Source: Planctomycetota bacterium (GTDB lineage: Bacteria > Planctomycetota > Phycisphaerae > Sedimentisphaerales > Anaerobacaceae). Taken from it: a DNA stretch of 64,000 nt. The DNA is taken from NCBI GenBank assembly GCA_019456145.1, contig VRUL01000016.1:1-64000 (forward strand), given 5' to 3'. This document shows, piece by piece, positions 1 through 8,018 of the stretch. The notes below the pieces were generated by a model. The model ran no database searches. It had not been told where the DNA came from and was given only the letters and a program-made list of their open reading frames with translations. The translations under genes and the position numbers were made by a program. Each line of letters begins with the position of its first letter. Position 1 is the stretch's first letter.

Positions 1-228
1 GTCCTTATGGTTGCCTTGCCTGTTTCAGCCCAGAGCGGTGGAGATTATACTCTTACCTGGAGTACGATAGACGGCGGGGGCGGGCGATTTTAATTGACTA
101 TTGATTATTTTCGGGGCTGCTGCGGTGGAGCCGACCTGAACCACGTTAATGGTGTAGACGAACTGGACTTTAAGCTATTTGTTGACCAGTGGCTGTGCTA
201 TTGCCCCGCAGGCTGGCCGTTAAAATGA
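1..228 (+). pseudogene. Remnant of a secreted dockerin-type surface protein
   Basis: The frame opens at the window edge with VLMVALPVSAQSGGDYTLTW, the end of a signal peptide followed by the SGGDYTLTWSTIDGGGG start typical of planctomycete secreted proteins. It hits TAA at 91-93. The same frame then continues to a TGA at 226-228 and encodes a dockerin-like calcium-loop tail (ADLNHVNGVDELDFKLFVDQW) ending in CYCPAGWPLK. The normal central repeat region is missing, so this looks like an internal deletion plus a stop. The 5' end lies outside the window. It could instead be two fragments, but the shared frame favours one decayed gene. Confidence 0.55.
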
Positions 229-527
229 AAGTATTTGCTTGCCGCTGAGAACACTGAGACGACTGACGACTGACGACAGAAGACGGATGACAGACGATGG
301 ATGACTGACGATAGATAACGGAGAGGTTTTAATAGATTTCTCGATTGCTCAATGCGGAGCATTGCTCCTTCGACTACTTCGATTTCACTCCCTTCGATAG
401 GCTCAGGGCATGCCGGGCGGGCGGGAAAGGCTCAGCGTTGAATGGATAAAACCAAGGTGTGGCAAGCCCAGCCCTACGATTCTAAATAGTATTGAGATTC
501 TTTACTTCACTGCGCTGCGCTCAGGAT
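229..527. other. Gene-free stretch of low-complexity and dispersed repeats
   Basis: No gene is seen. Bases 250-300 are a degenerate tandem run of GACTGACGAC-like units. Bases 331-375 and 490-530 resemble a dispersed sequence (AGATTTCTC..., AGATTCTTTACTTCACTGCG, CTCAGGATGAC) that recurs in variant form at 2091-2140 and 53108-53136. The last copy ends in GAC exactly where the VanZ-like gene fragment begins. Confidence 0.5.
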
Positions 528-605
528 GACACCATGCTGGATATGTTCTTAGGCCTGGTGGGATGGACGGCCTTGATTGTCTTTCCGGAAAGTAGAAACA
601 AATAG
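528..605 (+). pseudogene. 3'-terminal fragment of a VanZ-like membrane protein gene
   Basis: Bases 528-581 match the reverse complement of about 11726-11779, inside the intact VanZ-like gene, with roughly five differences over 54 bases. The translation MLDMFLGLVGWTALIV corresponds to MLDMFLGLVGGTALIV of that protein. Downstream the two diverge: this copy ends FPESRNK-stop, while the intact gene continues for 16 more residues. Everything upstream of the conserved Asp-Thr-Met is missing and replaced by a dispersed repeat. This is a truncated, almost certainly non-functional paralogous copy. Confidence 0.65.
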
Positions 606-626
606 GGTGTGCGATGCACACCCTAT
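602..626. repeat. Short palindromic repeat, GGTGTGC...GCACACC type
   Basis: A perfect 11-bp stem, ATAGGGTGTGC / GCACACCCTAT, with a 3-base loop. It overlaps the stop codon of the preceding gene fragment. A near copy lies at 12126-12142, and weaker relatives (GGTATGC..GCACA) at about 29169 and 29926. There is no clear T-run, so it is more likely a REP-like dispersed palindrome than a terminator. Confidence 0.6.
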
Positions 627-700
627 ATTAAATACTATACACGCCTTACTCTAATAAAAAGGCGTTTGACATTGTGAGGTCATTGCTTGCGGGAGCCGAC

Positions 701-1147
701 TTAATCTTTGTCGGGGCAACAACCCTTGTCGGAGCCGCCTTTGGGACATTTCTTGTCGGAGTCGCCCTTGGGGCATTTCTTGTCGGAGTCACCTTTGGGG
801 CATTTTTTATCGGAGTCGCCTTTTGCATTCGGGCATCCTCCATCGGAGGAGACGTTTTGCACATAAGAGCAAAGTGAATCGTCATCGTCATCTTTATCTT
901 TGTTTGGGCATTTCTTGTCAGAGTCGCCCTTGGGGCATTTCTTGTCGGAGTCGCCTTTGGGACATTTCTTATCGCAATCGCCTTCTGCCTTGGGGCAATC
1001 TCCATCGAAGGCGAGGTTTTCAACGCCAGAGAAAACAGCCGTGCCTGAATCATAAGAACTGCCGCTGCTCTGTGAATAGGCGATTAGGCAGGTGCTGAAA
1101 ATTGCTATAACAACAGCAATTTTCATAAGTTTTGTGATGTTTTTCAT
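701..1147 (-). CDS. Secreted Cys/Lys/Asp repeat protein, function unknown
   Basis: A 148-residue protein. An N-terminal signal peptide (MKNITKLMKIAVVIAIFSTC, ending near ...AYSQ) is followed by about eight copies of a nine-residue unit close to KCPKGDSDK, in two blocks separated by an acidic KDKDDDDD stretch. The mature chain is very hydrophilic, with regularly spaced single cysteines that could form disulfides or bind metal. The DNA repeat has a 27-base period, so copy number may vary between strains. An AAAGGG Shine-Dalgarno lies upstream of the ATG at 1147. No known family is recognised; a cell-surface or matrix protein is a guess. It is a single gene facing the left edge. Confidence 0.7.
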   Translation of the reverse strand: MKNITKLMKIAVVIAIFSTCLIAYSQSSGSSYDSGTAVFSGVENLAFDGDCPKAEGDCDKKCPKGDSDKKCPKGDSDKKCPNKDKDDDDDSLCSYVQNVSSDGGCPNAKGDSDKKCPKGDSDKKCPKGDSDKKCPKGGSDKGCCPDKD

Positions 1148-1516
1148 GATAGTACCCTTTCATCCAAATAAACACTGAAGTTATATTAAACAGTCAATTA
1201 TGGCAGTATAGTCGAAGCAAGCAGGTTTGTCAAGCAAAAATTTCGGAAATTGTTGATTTTTACAGGATTGACGGGGTTAAGCAGTTATCAGAAAAAGAGA
1301 TAAAGATTTTTGCTTTTTGGTTTGTAGACGCCGGTTATGGATGCTTTCGATTGAAATTCTCGATACTCGATGCAGATATGAGGAGGCAAATTCAAAATAC
1401 AAAATGGATCTATGACGTTTTCACGCTTTTGGTATCTATTCATTAAAATACTGGCATCTGGCGGTGAATTAAGTTAGTATTCACCCTTTAAGTTCTGGTT
1501 CCTTATTTAAAGCCGA
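1148..1516. other. Intergenic region without a recognisable gene
   Basis: An AT-rich spacer between divergently oriented genes. A CTCGATACTCGATG motif at about 1357-1370 belongs to the TCGAG low-complexity family that recurs just before several start codons elsewhere in the window. Nothing else could be supported. Confidence 0.4.
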
Positions 1517-1786
1517 ATGAAGAAAATTGCAAAAAATTCTTTAGGCATTATTTGTATTATTCTGGGCTTTCTGGCCTTGATTACTCCACTCACTCCGGGC
1601 TCATGGCTAATACTGATCGGGATGGAAATCTTAGGTTTGAAATTTCTACTCAAAGGCAGGTTATTTCGCTGGCTGAAAGGAAAGCGCAAAGGCCGATTTG
1701 AAAAATCAATTACAACGTCTGGGCAAAAGCTGCGACCTGAGGCCTTTGAGACCGGGCAGCTACACGAAAAACGGGAGTTTGCGTAA
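1517..1786 (+). CDS. Small membrane protein, PGPGW-type
   Basis: An 89-residue protein with two closely spaced hydrophobic segments: residues 8-25, and about 30-46 (WLILIGMEILGLKFLLKG). They are joined by a TPLTPGS turn resembling the proline/glycine hairpin of PGPGW-type putative transmembrane proteins. The C-terminal half is strongly basic (GKRKGRF) and probably cytoplasmic. No enzymatic motif is visible and the function of the family is unknown. No strong SD is seen before the ATG, so the start is less certain than the frame. Confidence 0.6.
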   Translation: MKKIAKNSLGIICIILGFLALITPLTPGSWLILIGMEILGLKFLLKGRLFRWLKGKRKGRFEKSITTSGQKLRPEAFETGQLHEKREFA

Positions 1787-2007
1787 ATACAAATCCCGCG
1801 GCCGATGCATTGGGCCCCCGGATGAGTCATTTTTCTAAACTTTAACTTGACATTAGCCGAGTATTATGATAAGTAGCACAAAACACTAAATACTATATAC
1901 TAAAGACTATAGACTAAAAATGAATAAGATCATGAACATCGCGATCATTATTGTTATAGGGGATAAAATGAAGCTGCCCTGAGAAAGCTATAATATCATG
2001 TATCAAC

Positions 2008-2043
2008 AAGCCTTCCGGAGCAGTAAAATCCGGAAGGCTTTTT
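2008..2043 (+). terminator. Rho-independent terminator upstream of ileS
   Basis: A perfect 12-bp stem, AAGCCTTCCGGA / TCCGGAAGGCTT, with a 9-base loop followed by a short T-run at 2039-2043. It lies before the ileS promoter at 2148-2176, so it ends transcription from upstream rather than controlling ileS. The surrounding 1787-2147 holds no convincing gene. Bases 2091-2140 are a copy of the dispersed ...CGCTTCGGTCGCAATGAC repeat. Confidence 0.7.
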
Positions 2044-2147
2044 CTATTGGTGGACAGGATAACAGGGTGATACGGGAAGTAATCGTAAAATAGATTTCTC
2101 TGTTCCGCGATGCCGCGCATCGCTTCGGTCGCAATGACAACGCGATG

Positions 2148-2176
2148 TTGACTTTGTCTGATTGAATGCGTACTAT
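2148..2176 (+). promoter_or_regulatory. Sigma-70-like promoter of ileS
   Basis: TTGACT at 2148-2153 and TACTAT at 2171-2176 are separated by exactly 17 bases. Transcription would start near 2183, about 30 bases before the preferred ileS start at 2213. This places the longer in-frame ATG at 2162 upstream of the -10 box and therefore outside the message. Confidence 0.55.
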
Positions 2177-2212
2177 GTTGGATTTATAAATGGATTTTTT
2201 AGGGATTTTGGA

Positions 2213-5128
2213 ATGTCAGAGCAAAAAGAAAAGGCCAAAGGTTACCGTGACACGTTGAATCTTCCCAAGACGGGCTTTTCAATGAAGGCCAACCTCGTCC
2301 AGCGAGAGCCGCAAATGCGCAAGGAATGGGCGAAGGAGAATATCTACGGCAAAATACGCCAGGCACGGCAGGGAGCGCCTTTGTATATACTGCACGATGG
2401 TCCGCCCTACGCCAACGGCGATATCCACATGGGGCACGTTATCAACAAAGTGCTCAAGGACATTGTCATTAAGTACAAGACTATGGCCGGTTTCGATGCT
2501 CCTTATGTGCCGGGCTGGGACTGCCACGGCCTGCCTATCGAAGCAAAGGTCGTAGCCGAGCTCGCCGACAAGGTGCGCCAAATGAGTAAGCCCGACATCC
2601 GCAAGGCCTGTAAGAAATATGCCAGTAAATACGTCAAGTTGCAAAGCAGGCAGTTTCAGGAACTGGGCATATTCGGCGACTTCGATAAGCCTTATCTAAC
2701 GTTTACGCCGGGTTACGAGGCGGGGATAATGGAAGTATTTGCCGAGATGGTCGATAAGGGACTGGTCTATAAGCAGTTGAAGCCGATTCACTGGTCGATT
2801 GGATGCGAGACGGCGCTGGCTGAGGCTGAATTAGAATATAAGGACATTTTGTCGCCGAGTATCTTTGTGAATTTTCCGGTTGTAAAAGAAAGCGTTGCCC
2901 GATTAGTTGAACTTGGTTTGGTATCCACGAAAGAATCCAGCGCAAAGAACGCGGAGAACGCAGAGAAAGAAATAAACGATAATCAATTACCCAGGGTTTG
3001 CTTTATGATATGGACGACGACGCCCTGGACCTTAGCGGCGAACCTGGCGATAGCTGTGCATCCCCACTTAGACTATAAGGCGTTAATTTACGAAAAGGAT
3101 GGAGATAGGTTTGTCTCAGTAGTAGCAGCCGACCGTATTGAGGCGGTAGTTGCTGCCGGCGGTCTGGAAGAGGGACAATATACTCTCAGCGAAAAATCAA
3201 TAAAAGGCAGCGAGCTCGAAGGGCTTCGATATTTGCATCCGTTTGTTGAAAATAATCCGACGGACAAAGGTGCCTATATGCTGATTCCTGCTGAGTACGT
3301 CACGACCGCCGATGGTACCGGGCTGGTTCATACCGCGCCGGGGCATGGGATTGAAGACTTTGTTTCGGGTCAGAAGTTCGCCCTTGCGGTATATTCGCCT
3401 GTGCTGGATGACGGGCGATATGATGATACGGTGCCGGACTGGCTGCGAGGACGAAAGGTATTAGAGGTTGACGCTGTTGTTAACAAGCATTTGCAGGAGA
3501 CGGGACTGATGTTTGCCGAGGGTGAGATTTCACACAGCTATCCCCACTGCTGGCGGAGCAAAGGGCCGGTAATTTTTCGGGCAACCGAGCAATGGTTCAT
3601 CAGCGTTGATAAGGAAATGCCCGGCACCGCCAAGAGTTTGCGGGACCTGGCGCTGGAGTGCGTTGGGCAAGTGAGATGGATTCCCGCGTGGGGACAGAAA
3701 CGAATCGAGGGGATGCTTGAGACCCGGCCCGACTGGTGTATCAGCAGACAGCGGAGCTGGGGACTGCCCATACCTTCTTTTGTAAATTCCCAGGGGCAGA
3801 GTTTGTTAACAAAGGAGTCTGTATTGGCGGTCGCCGAGCATATCCGTAAGAATGGGTCCGATAGCTGGTTTACGGATTCGCCGCGGCAGATATTAGGCGA
3901 TGATTTTGAACTGCCGGAAGGATTTTCCTTCGACGACCTTGAGAAAGAAGAAAACATCTTCGATGTCTGGTTCGAGTCGGGGTGCAGTTGGTACAGTGTA
4001 TGTGCTAAAGGGGCGGGTTGGCCTGTGCCGGTTGATTTGTACCTGGAAGGGTCGGACCAGCATCGGGGTTGGTTCCAGTTGTCACTATTGCCTGCGCTTG
4101 GAGCGACGGGAAAAGCACCGTTCAAGAGTGTTTTGACGCATGGCTTTACAGTCGACGAAAATGGGATGAAGCAGTCAAAGTCGCTGGGTAACTATGTTAA
4201 TGCCCAGGATGAGGTGAAAAAATATGGCGCTGATATTCTTCGGCTGTGGGTGGCGAGCGTAAATTATCAGGAAGATGTACGGTGCAACGATGAGTTAATA
4301 GGACGAACACAGGATGCGTACAGAAAAATCAGGAATACGCTGCGATACCTGCTTGGTAATATCGATGATTTTGACCCGGCCAAGGATTCGATAGCGTATG
4401 ATAAGATGTTCGAGATCGATAAGTGGGCGATGCAGCAGTTGCAGAAGCTTATTGCTAATGTGACCGAGGCCTACGATAACTTTGTCTTTCATAGGGTTTT
4501 TTCGCTTCTATATAACTTCTGCATAGTCGAGATGAGCAGTATCTATATGGATTTGCTCAAGGACAGGCTCTATTGTGACCGGGCAGACAGCCCATCGCGT
4601 CGAAGCGCCCAGACGGCAATGCACAAAATAGCGGACAGCCTTGTTAGAATGTTAGCTCCCATCCTTGCGCACACGGCCGAAGAGGCATGGGCGGCGATGA
4701 AGTTTAAGTCGCAGACGGTCCAAACCGTCCATGTAGCCCGGATGCCTAAGGTCGATGATTCCATTGACTGGCGAGGCCAGGAGGGACGGTGGCAAAAGTT
4801 AATGGGGCTGCGTGACGAAGTTATGCGGGTCCTGGAGGAGTTGAGACAAGCCAAAAAGATTGCGAGCAATCAGGAAGCCAGCGTAACGGTTTACTGCGGC
4901 GATGAGGAGTTGGCGGGGATTCTAAATGAGTTCGGGCTTGAGCGATTTGCGGCTTTGTGCATAGTCAGCCAGGTGAAACTGCAAAAAGGCGCCGGCGAAA
5001 CCACAGTTACAGCTGGCAAGAGCGGTTACAAAAAATGCGGGCGCTGCTGGAACCTTTGGCAGAGCGTTGGGGCCGACGTCAACCATCCTGATTTGTGCGA
5101 ACGATGTATTGAGACGGTTGAACGGTGA
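2213..5128 (+). CDS. ileS: Isoleucyl-tRNA synthetase
   Basis: Charges tRNA-Ile with isoleucine in the cytoplasm (class I aminoacyl-tRNA synthetase), 971 residues. Visible motifs are HMGH at residues 72-75 (HIGH box), KQSKS at about 653-657 (KMSKS box), TTTPWT of the CP1 editing domain, the WCISRQR.WG.P block, and a C-terminal zinc finger (CGRCWN ... CERC). The start at 2213 is chosen because an AGGGA SD precedes it and the promoter lies at 2148-2176; an in-frame ATG at 2162 would add 17 residues. Residues 243-253 (SAKNAENAEKE) sit in an unusually long loop and are encoded by a genome-repeat-like sequence. A short ACGGTTGA-type repeat runs through the stop codon. Confidence 0.95.
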   Translation: MSEQKEKAKGYRDTLNLPKTGFSMKANLVQREPQMRKEWAKENIYGKIRQARQGAPLYILHDGPPYANGDIHMGHVINKVLKDIVIKYKTMAGFDAPYVPGWDCHGLPIEAKVVAELADKVRQMSKPDIRKACKKYASKYVKLQSRQFQELGIFGDFDKPYLTFTPGYEAGIMEVFAEMVDKGLVYKQLKPIHWSIGCETALAEAELEYKDILSPSIFVNFPVVKESVARLVELGLVSTKESSAKNAENAEKEINDNQLPRVCFMIWTTTPWTLAANLAIAVHPHLDYKALIYEKDGDRFVSVVAADRIEAVVAAGGLEEGQYTLSEKSIKGSELEGLRYLHPFVENNPTDKGAYMLIPAEYVTTADGTGLVHTAPGHGIEDFVSGQKFALAVYSPVLDDGRYDDTVPDWLRGRKVLEVDAVVNKHLQETGLMFAEGEISHSYPHCWRSKGPVIFRATEQWFISVDKEMPGTAKSLRDLALECVGQVRWIPAWGQKRIEGMLETRPDWCISRQRSWGLPIPSFVNSQGQSLLTKESVLAVAEHIRKNGSDSWFTDSPRQILGDDFELPEGFSFDDLEKEENIFDVWFESGCSWYSVCAKGAGWPVPVDLYLEGSDQHRGWFQLSLLPALGATGKAPFKSVLTHGFTVDENGMKQSKSLGNYVNAQDEVKKYGADILRLWVASVNYQEDVRCNDELIGRTQDAYRKIRNTLRYLLGNIDDFDPAKDSIAYDKMFEIDKWAMQQLQKLIANVTEAYDNFVFHRVFSLLYNFCIVEMSSIYMDLLKDRLYCDRADSPSRRSAQTAMHKIADSLVRMLAPILAHTAEEAWAAMKFKSQTVQTVHVARMPKVDDSIDWRGQEGRWQKLMGLRDEVMRVLEELRQAKKIASNQEASVTVYCGDEELAGILNEFGLERFAALCIVSQVKLQKGAGETTVTAGKSGYKKCGRCWNLWQSVGADVNHPDLCERCIETVER
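2941..2969 (+). repeat. Repeat-like insertion inside ileS
   Basis: CGCAAAGAACGCGGAGAACG followed by CAGAGAAAG is low-complexity sequence embedded in frame in ileS. The core CGGAGAACGCAGAG at 2952-2965 recurs exactly in the intergenic region at 59627-59640. It encodes SAKNAENAEK in the editing-domain loop just before the conserved WTTTPWT segment. Confidence 0.55.
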
Positions 5129-5224
5129 AACGGTTTGACGGTTAGGCGGATTACGGGAAAATACGAAAAGGGGCAAACACAAAGTATATAATAAATATCC
5201 AGGTAAAATCCAGGGAGGATTCCA

Positions 5225-5632
5225 ATGGAAACCGATTGTAAATTTTGTCATGAAAAGATTGAAGCCGAAGCAAAAAAGTGCAAGGTATGCGGTGAACCGC
5301 TTTACTTCATGGGTAGAGTGTTGAAGTGGGCGCCTCTCTTGTCCATTGTTGCAACGGTATTGTCACTCGGATTAGCTTACTTCGGAGTAAATGCTACTAA
5401 GCGAGCATCGGCGGTTACCCGTGAGATGCTCGCAAAGGACAGAGGAGCTGAACTGGCGCTTCGCGAGATGGCGCAAAGGGTGCCGGTTCCAGACAAGGAT
5501 AATATAAGAACAGCCCTTCATCGCTCTGGTGTTACACTTCAGAAGCTTCGAAACGAGATAAAGAAATCACCGGGGGACTCGGACCTTCAGAGGAAGCTGT
5601 TTCTATACCGCGCCCTTAAGAAACCCGATTAG
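5225..5632 (+). CDS. Zinc-ribbon membrane-anchored protein, function unknown
   Basis: A 135-residue protein. Residues 1-25 carry CxxC ... CxxC (CKFC and CKVCG), a small zinc ribbon of the type often fused to membrane proteins. One hydrophobic segment follows (about 38-60, LLSIVATVLSLGLAYFG), then a charged helical C-terminal region. A GGGAGG SD lies 6 bases before the ATG. It follows ileS by about 95 bases on the same strand but shows no functional link. The zinc ribbon probably faces the cytoplasm; no enzymatic motif is seen. Confidence 0.65.
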   Translation: METDCKFCHEKIEAEAKKCKVCGEPLYFMGRVLKWAPLLSIVATVLSLGLAYFGVNATKRASAVTREMLAKDRGAELALREMAQRVPVPDKDNIRTALHRSGVTLQKLRNEIKKSPGDSDLQRKLFLYRALKKPD

Positions 5633-5858
5633 TTGTAACTGGCAGACGTATTGAGAATTTAGAATGGATGCTCGATTTTCGATGCCCGAAGCTCGTTCTT
5701 AATCGCTAATCTCTATTCAACTAATTCTCTAAATTCTTCTTGCCTTGGGCACGAAGACCGAGGATAACAGAACGCGAGATAAAAGTTATGAAAATTGAAC
5801 TGAACCAGCGGGTGAAGCATGACTTGGTAAATTGTTTAAAGTTGGACATTAAATATCA

Positions 5859-6590
5859 ATGTATATCAAACACCTAAAAGAAATGGAATCTGAGGCATGT
5901 GAAGTTTCACGCTTGACATCCTCAAAGTCCCAGGGTATCGTTAACCTTCTCCAGCGAGCGTTGTCGATCTATGCGTTTGGCATGTCACTTGAACATGCAC
6001 CTGACAACACAGACGCCACACTCGCACGCATGGGACTCATCAGCCAAAACTTCAACAGCCTCAAGGCGGCGGTCGATTTGGCGTGCCGGGGGTATTACCT
6101 TCAAACTATGGGCCTCCTGAGAAACGTATACGAGAACTGGCTGGCATTTTGGTATTTGTCAAAGTATCCGGCTGAGGCTGAACGCTGGCTGCATGCTCGC
6201 TGGGATAGTCAGCCACCCAAAGCGGAGACAATGAAGAATAAGATCAACCACCCATCAAAATCAATGAAAGCGAAACTTGGAGAGCTTAATGCCGAGTTAT
6301 GTCGCTTTGCTCATACGGATCCGGTTGCCATTCTTCCTCTTCTGAGTGCGCGCGAAGGCGAAACTACTGTCCACTTTGGTGTCACATATAATGCAAGGCT
6401 TTTAAATGCGTGTGCATACGGTATTTCACTCTGGATGGGGAATATGCTTGACGTCCTTGCTTTGTGGATTCCCGAGGGTAGCGACTGGCACAAGCAGAAA
6501 GGTAGGCTTATGGATGAACTTATAGCCTTCATTGAAGGGTGTAATGAAGAGCTATCAGGTCAAGAGGATGTCGATAATTCAGATAGTTAA
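5859..6590 (+). CDS. DUF5677-like all-helical protein
   Basis: A 243-residue soluble, mostly helical protein. The stretch around residues 65-105 (AVDLACRGYYLQTMGLLRNV then YENWLAFWYLSK) resembles DUF5677-type proteins, a helical family of unknown function common in accessory DNA. No catalytic motif is evident. No good SD precedes the first ATG; a second ATG nine codons later is possible. It is the first of three unrelated same-strand genes with spacers of about 80-110 bases, which looks like accessory gene content. Confidence 0.5.
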   Translation: MYIKHLKEMESEACEVSRLTSSKSQGIVNLLQRALSIYAFGMSLEHAPDNTDATLARMGLISQNFNSLKAAVDLACRGYYLQTMGLLRNVYENWLAFWYLSKYPAEAERWLHARWDSQPPKAETMKNKINHPSKSMKAKLGELNAELCRFAHTDPVAILPLLSAREGETTVHFGVTYNARLLNACAYGISLWMGNMLDVLALWIPEGSDWHKQKGRLMDELIAFIEGCNEELSGQEDVDNSDS

Positions 6591-6667
6591 TTTGACTGCG
6601 CGTCTTCGCGCTGGTGGACTTGGTGTTGTGCGGAAACGATATAATCAATTGTTAGATAAATAAGAAC

Positions 6668-7330
6668 ATGAAAAAACAATATTTAGGTGACTCAAAAGAT
6701 AGCTTCAAATGGGATTACCATGATTTCCTTGCAGAGGAACTAAATTATCCTGTTCTTAATATCATGCTAATGATGACTCCGGATGACCAGAGCAATGATG
6801 GAAAGACACATCCTACTTTGTTCCCCGCTCGGAAAGAAATTCTGGATTTCTGCGACGATTTGCGGAATGAAGGAAAAATCGTTTTAATAAGCAGCCTACC
6901 AGAAAGAACAAACTCTAATTATACTGTGAATTTGCATAATAATGACATGCAGATAACAAACACAAACAGAAAAACATATTTTTCAGGATTGTCACACAAA
7001 GAAGACCAGTTGTTACTTCTTGATCCAGATAATGGATTTGAACCTGAGAAGTCATTTAATGAAAAACATGTTTTGTATTCTGACCTTTCATATATCTTGG
7101 AGCAAGTATCTGAAAGCTCTGTTGTTTCTGTCTTCCAGCATTTTAGACGGAAAGCGTTTACAAAAGATTTCGCACGAATTAAAGAGCGTTTGACAAAATA
7201 TCATGCGACAGCCATTTATTGGCACTCGTTGATGTTTGTAGCCATAAGTAAATCAGAATGCACAATAAAGAGAGTTTCAGATGCAAACGAGAAATACTCT
7301 AAAGATAATCCAGTTAAGGTCATTGCTTAA
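6668..7330 (+). CDS. DPDNG-motif protein of unknown function
   Basis: A 220-residue protein, visibly more AT-rich than its neighbours. Conserved-looking landmarks are YLGDSKDSFKWDYHDFL near the N-terminus, MLMMTPDDQSNDGK at about residue 32, LLLDPDNGFEPEKS at about 115, HVLYSDL, and VFQHFRRK. The set YLGD / TPDDxxxDG / DPDNGxE / QHFxR matches a family of uncharacterised proteins the annotator recalls from mobile or accessory regions; the function is not known. The acidic DPDNG and TPDD motifs could bind metal. Its stop codon overlaps the attC-like site, and GTTAGAT (fits GTTRRRY) lies at 6650-6656, so it could be a captured gene cassette. Confidence 0.55.
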   Translation: MKKQYLGDSKDSFKWDYHDFLAEELNYPVLNIMLMMTPDDQSNDGKTHPTLFPARKEILDFCDDLRNEGKIVLISSLPERTNSNYTVNLHNNDMQITNTNRKTYFSGLSHKEDQLLLLDPDNGFEPEKSFNEKHVLYSDLSYILEQVSESSVVSVFQHFRRKAFTKDFARIKERLTKYHATAIYWHSLMFVAISKSECTIKRVSDANEKYSKDNPVKVIA

Positions 7331-7396
7331 CAAAATCTTAAATCCGGAAGCATATTATGCTGTGCTCAATTGCATCCGGTGAAGTTGACGTTATGT
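7325..7396 (+). other. Integron attC-like recombination site (candidate)
   Basis: The architecture matches an attC site: GCTTAAC (R'', overlapping the upstream stop codon), a 5-base unpaired spacer, CTTAAATCCGGAAGC (L'' arm), a loop, GCATCCGGTGAAG (L' arm, pairing with unpaired bases left on the L'' side), a 5-base spacer, and GTTATGT (R'). Total length is 72 bases, within the attC range. GTTATGT departs from strict GTTRRRY at one position, and R''/R' pair at five of seven bases. No integrase or second clear attC is in the window, so this is a candidate only. Confidence 0.35.
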
Positions 7397-7436
7397 CGAA
7401 AGGACATAAACAACATTTAGGCAGGGTACAAGCTAT

Positions 7437-8018
7437 ATGCAAAGTAAAGCAGCAAAGAAAATAAAAATACTTCCACTTATACCCCAAAGATGGGACGACT
7501 TTGAGAGGCTGTTCGGCCAAAAAGGTGCTTGTGGCGGCTGTTGGTGCATGTGGTGGAAACTCAAGAGATCCGATTTCGAAAAGAAAAAGGGCAGAGAAAA
7601 CAAAAAGGCAATGAAGAGAATTATAAATTCAGGCCAATTTCCCGGTTTATTGGCATATCACCAAAACGAGCCGATAGGCTGGTGTTCCGTTTCAAAAAGG
7701 GATAGCTACCCGGTTCTTGAAAGGTCGTGGGTCCTCAAGAGAATTGACTCCGAACAAGTATGGTCTATTGTTTGCTTTTATATAAGGAAAGACAAAAGAA
7801 GGCTGAGAGTTAGCGAAAGGCTTCTTAGAGAAGCGATAAATTACGTCAAAAGACAACGAGGAAAGATCCTGGAGGGATATCCAATTGAACCTAAGAAAAA
7901 ATCAATGCCGGATGTTTTCGCATGGGTGGGTTTGGCGTCATCTTTTCGCAAGATAGGTTTTACCGAAGCTGCAAGACGATCAGAAACCAGGCCAATAATG
8001 CGGTATTACATCAAGTAG
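7437..8018 (+). CDS. GNAT family N-acetyltransferase
   Basis: A 193-residue probable acetyl-CoA-dependent acyltransferase. The N-terminal region carries a cysteine/tryptophan motif, CGGCWCMWW (residues 32-40), known from a GNAT subgroup. The central LLAYHQNEPIGWCSV fits the beta4 strand, and the RLRVSERLLREAINYVKR region fits the acetyl-CoA-binding loop and helix, although the canonical Q/RxxGxG/A signature is degraded. The substrate is unknown. It begins 41 bases after the attC-like site; acetyltransferases are common integron cargo. No clear SD is seen. Confidence 0.7.
   Translation: MQSKAAKKIKILPLIPQRWDDFERLFGQKGACGGCWCMWWKLKRSDFEKKKGRENKKAMKRIINSGQFPGLLAYHQNEPIGWCSVSKRDSYPVLERSWVLKRIDSEQVWSIVCFYIRKDKRRLRVSERLLREAINYVKRQRGKILEGYPIEPKKKSMPDVFAWVGLASSFRKIGFTEAARRSETRPIMRYYIK

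Noticed and set aside
646-1098. Three other long frames overlapping the repeat-protein gene
   Set aside because: They are shadow frames created by the 27-bp repeat. Only the 701-1147 minus frame has a signal peptide and SD.
1920-2043. Ile-rich leader peptide (MNKIMNIAIIIVIGDKMKLP) plus terminator upstream of ileS, resembling an attenuator
   Set aside because: The leader has six Ile codons and a hairpin follows, but there is no SD for it, no clear anti-terminator pairing, and a strong promoter lies after the terminator, at 2148-2176. So ileS transcription does not pass through it. No T-box sequence was seen either.
2162-2212. Longer ileS start adding 17 residues
   Set aside because: The ATG lies upstream of the -10 box and has no SD, while ATG 2213 has AGGGA and fits the family.
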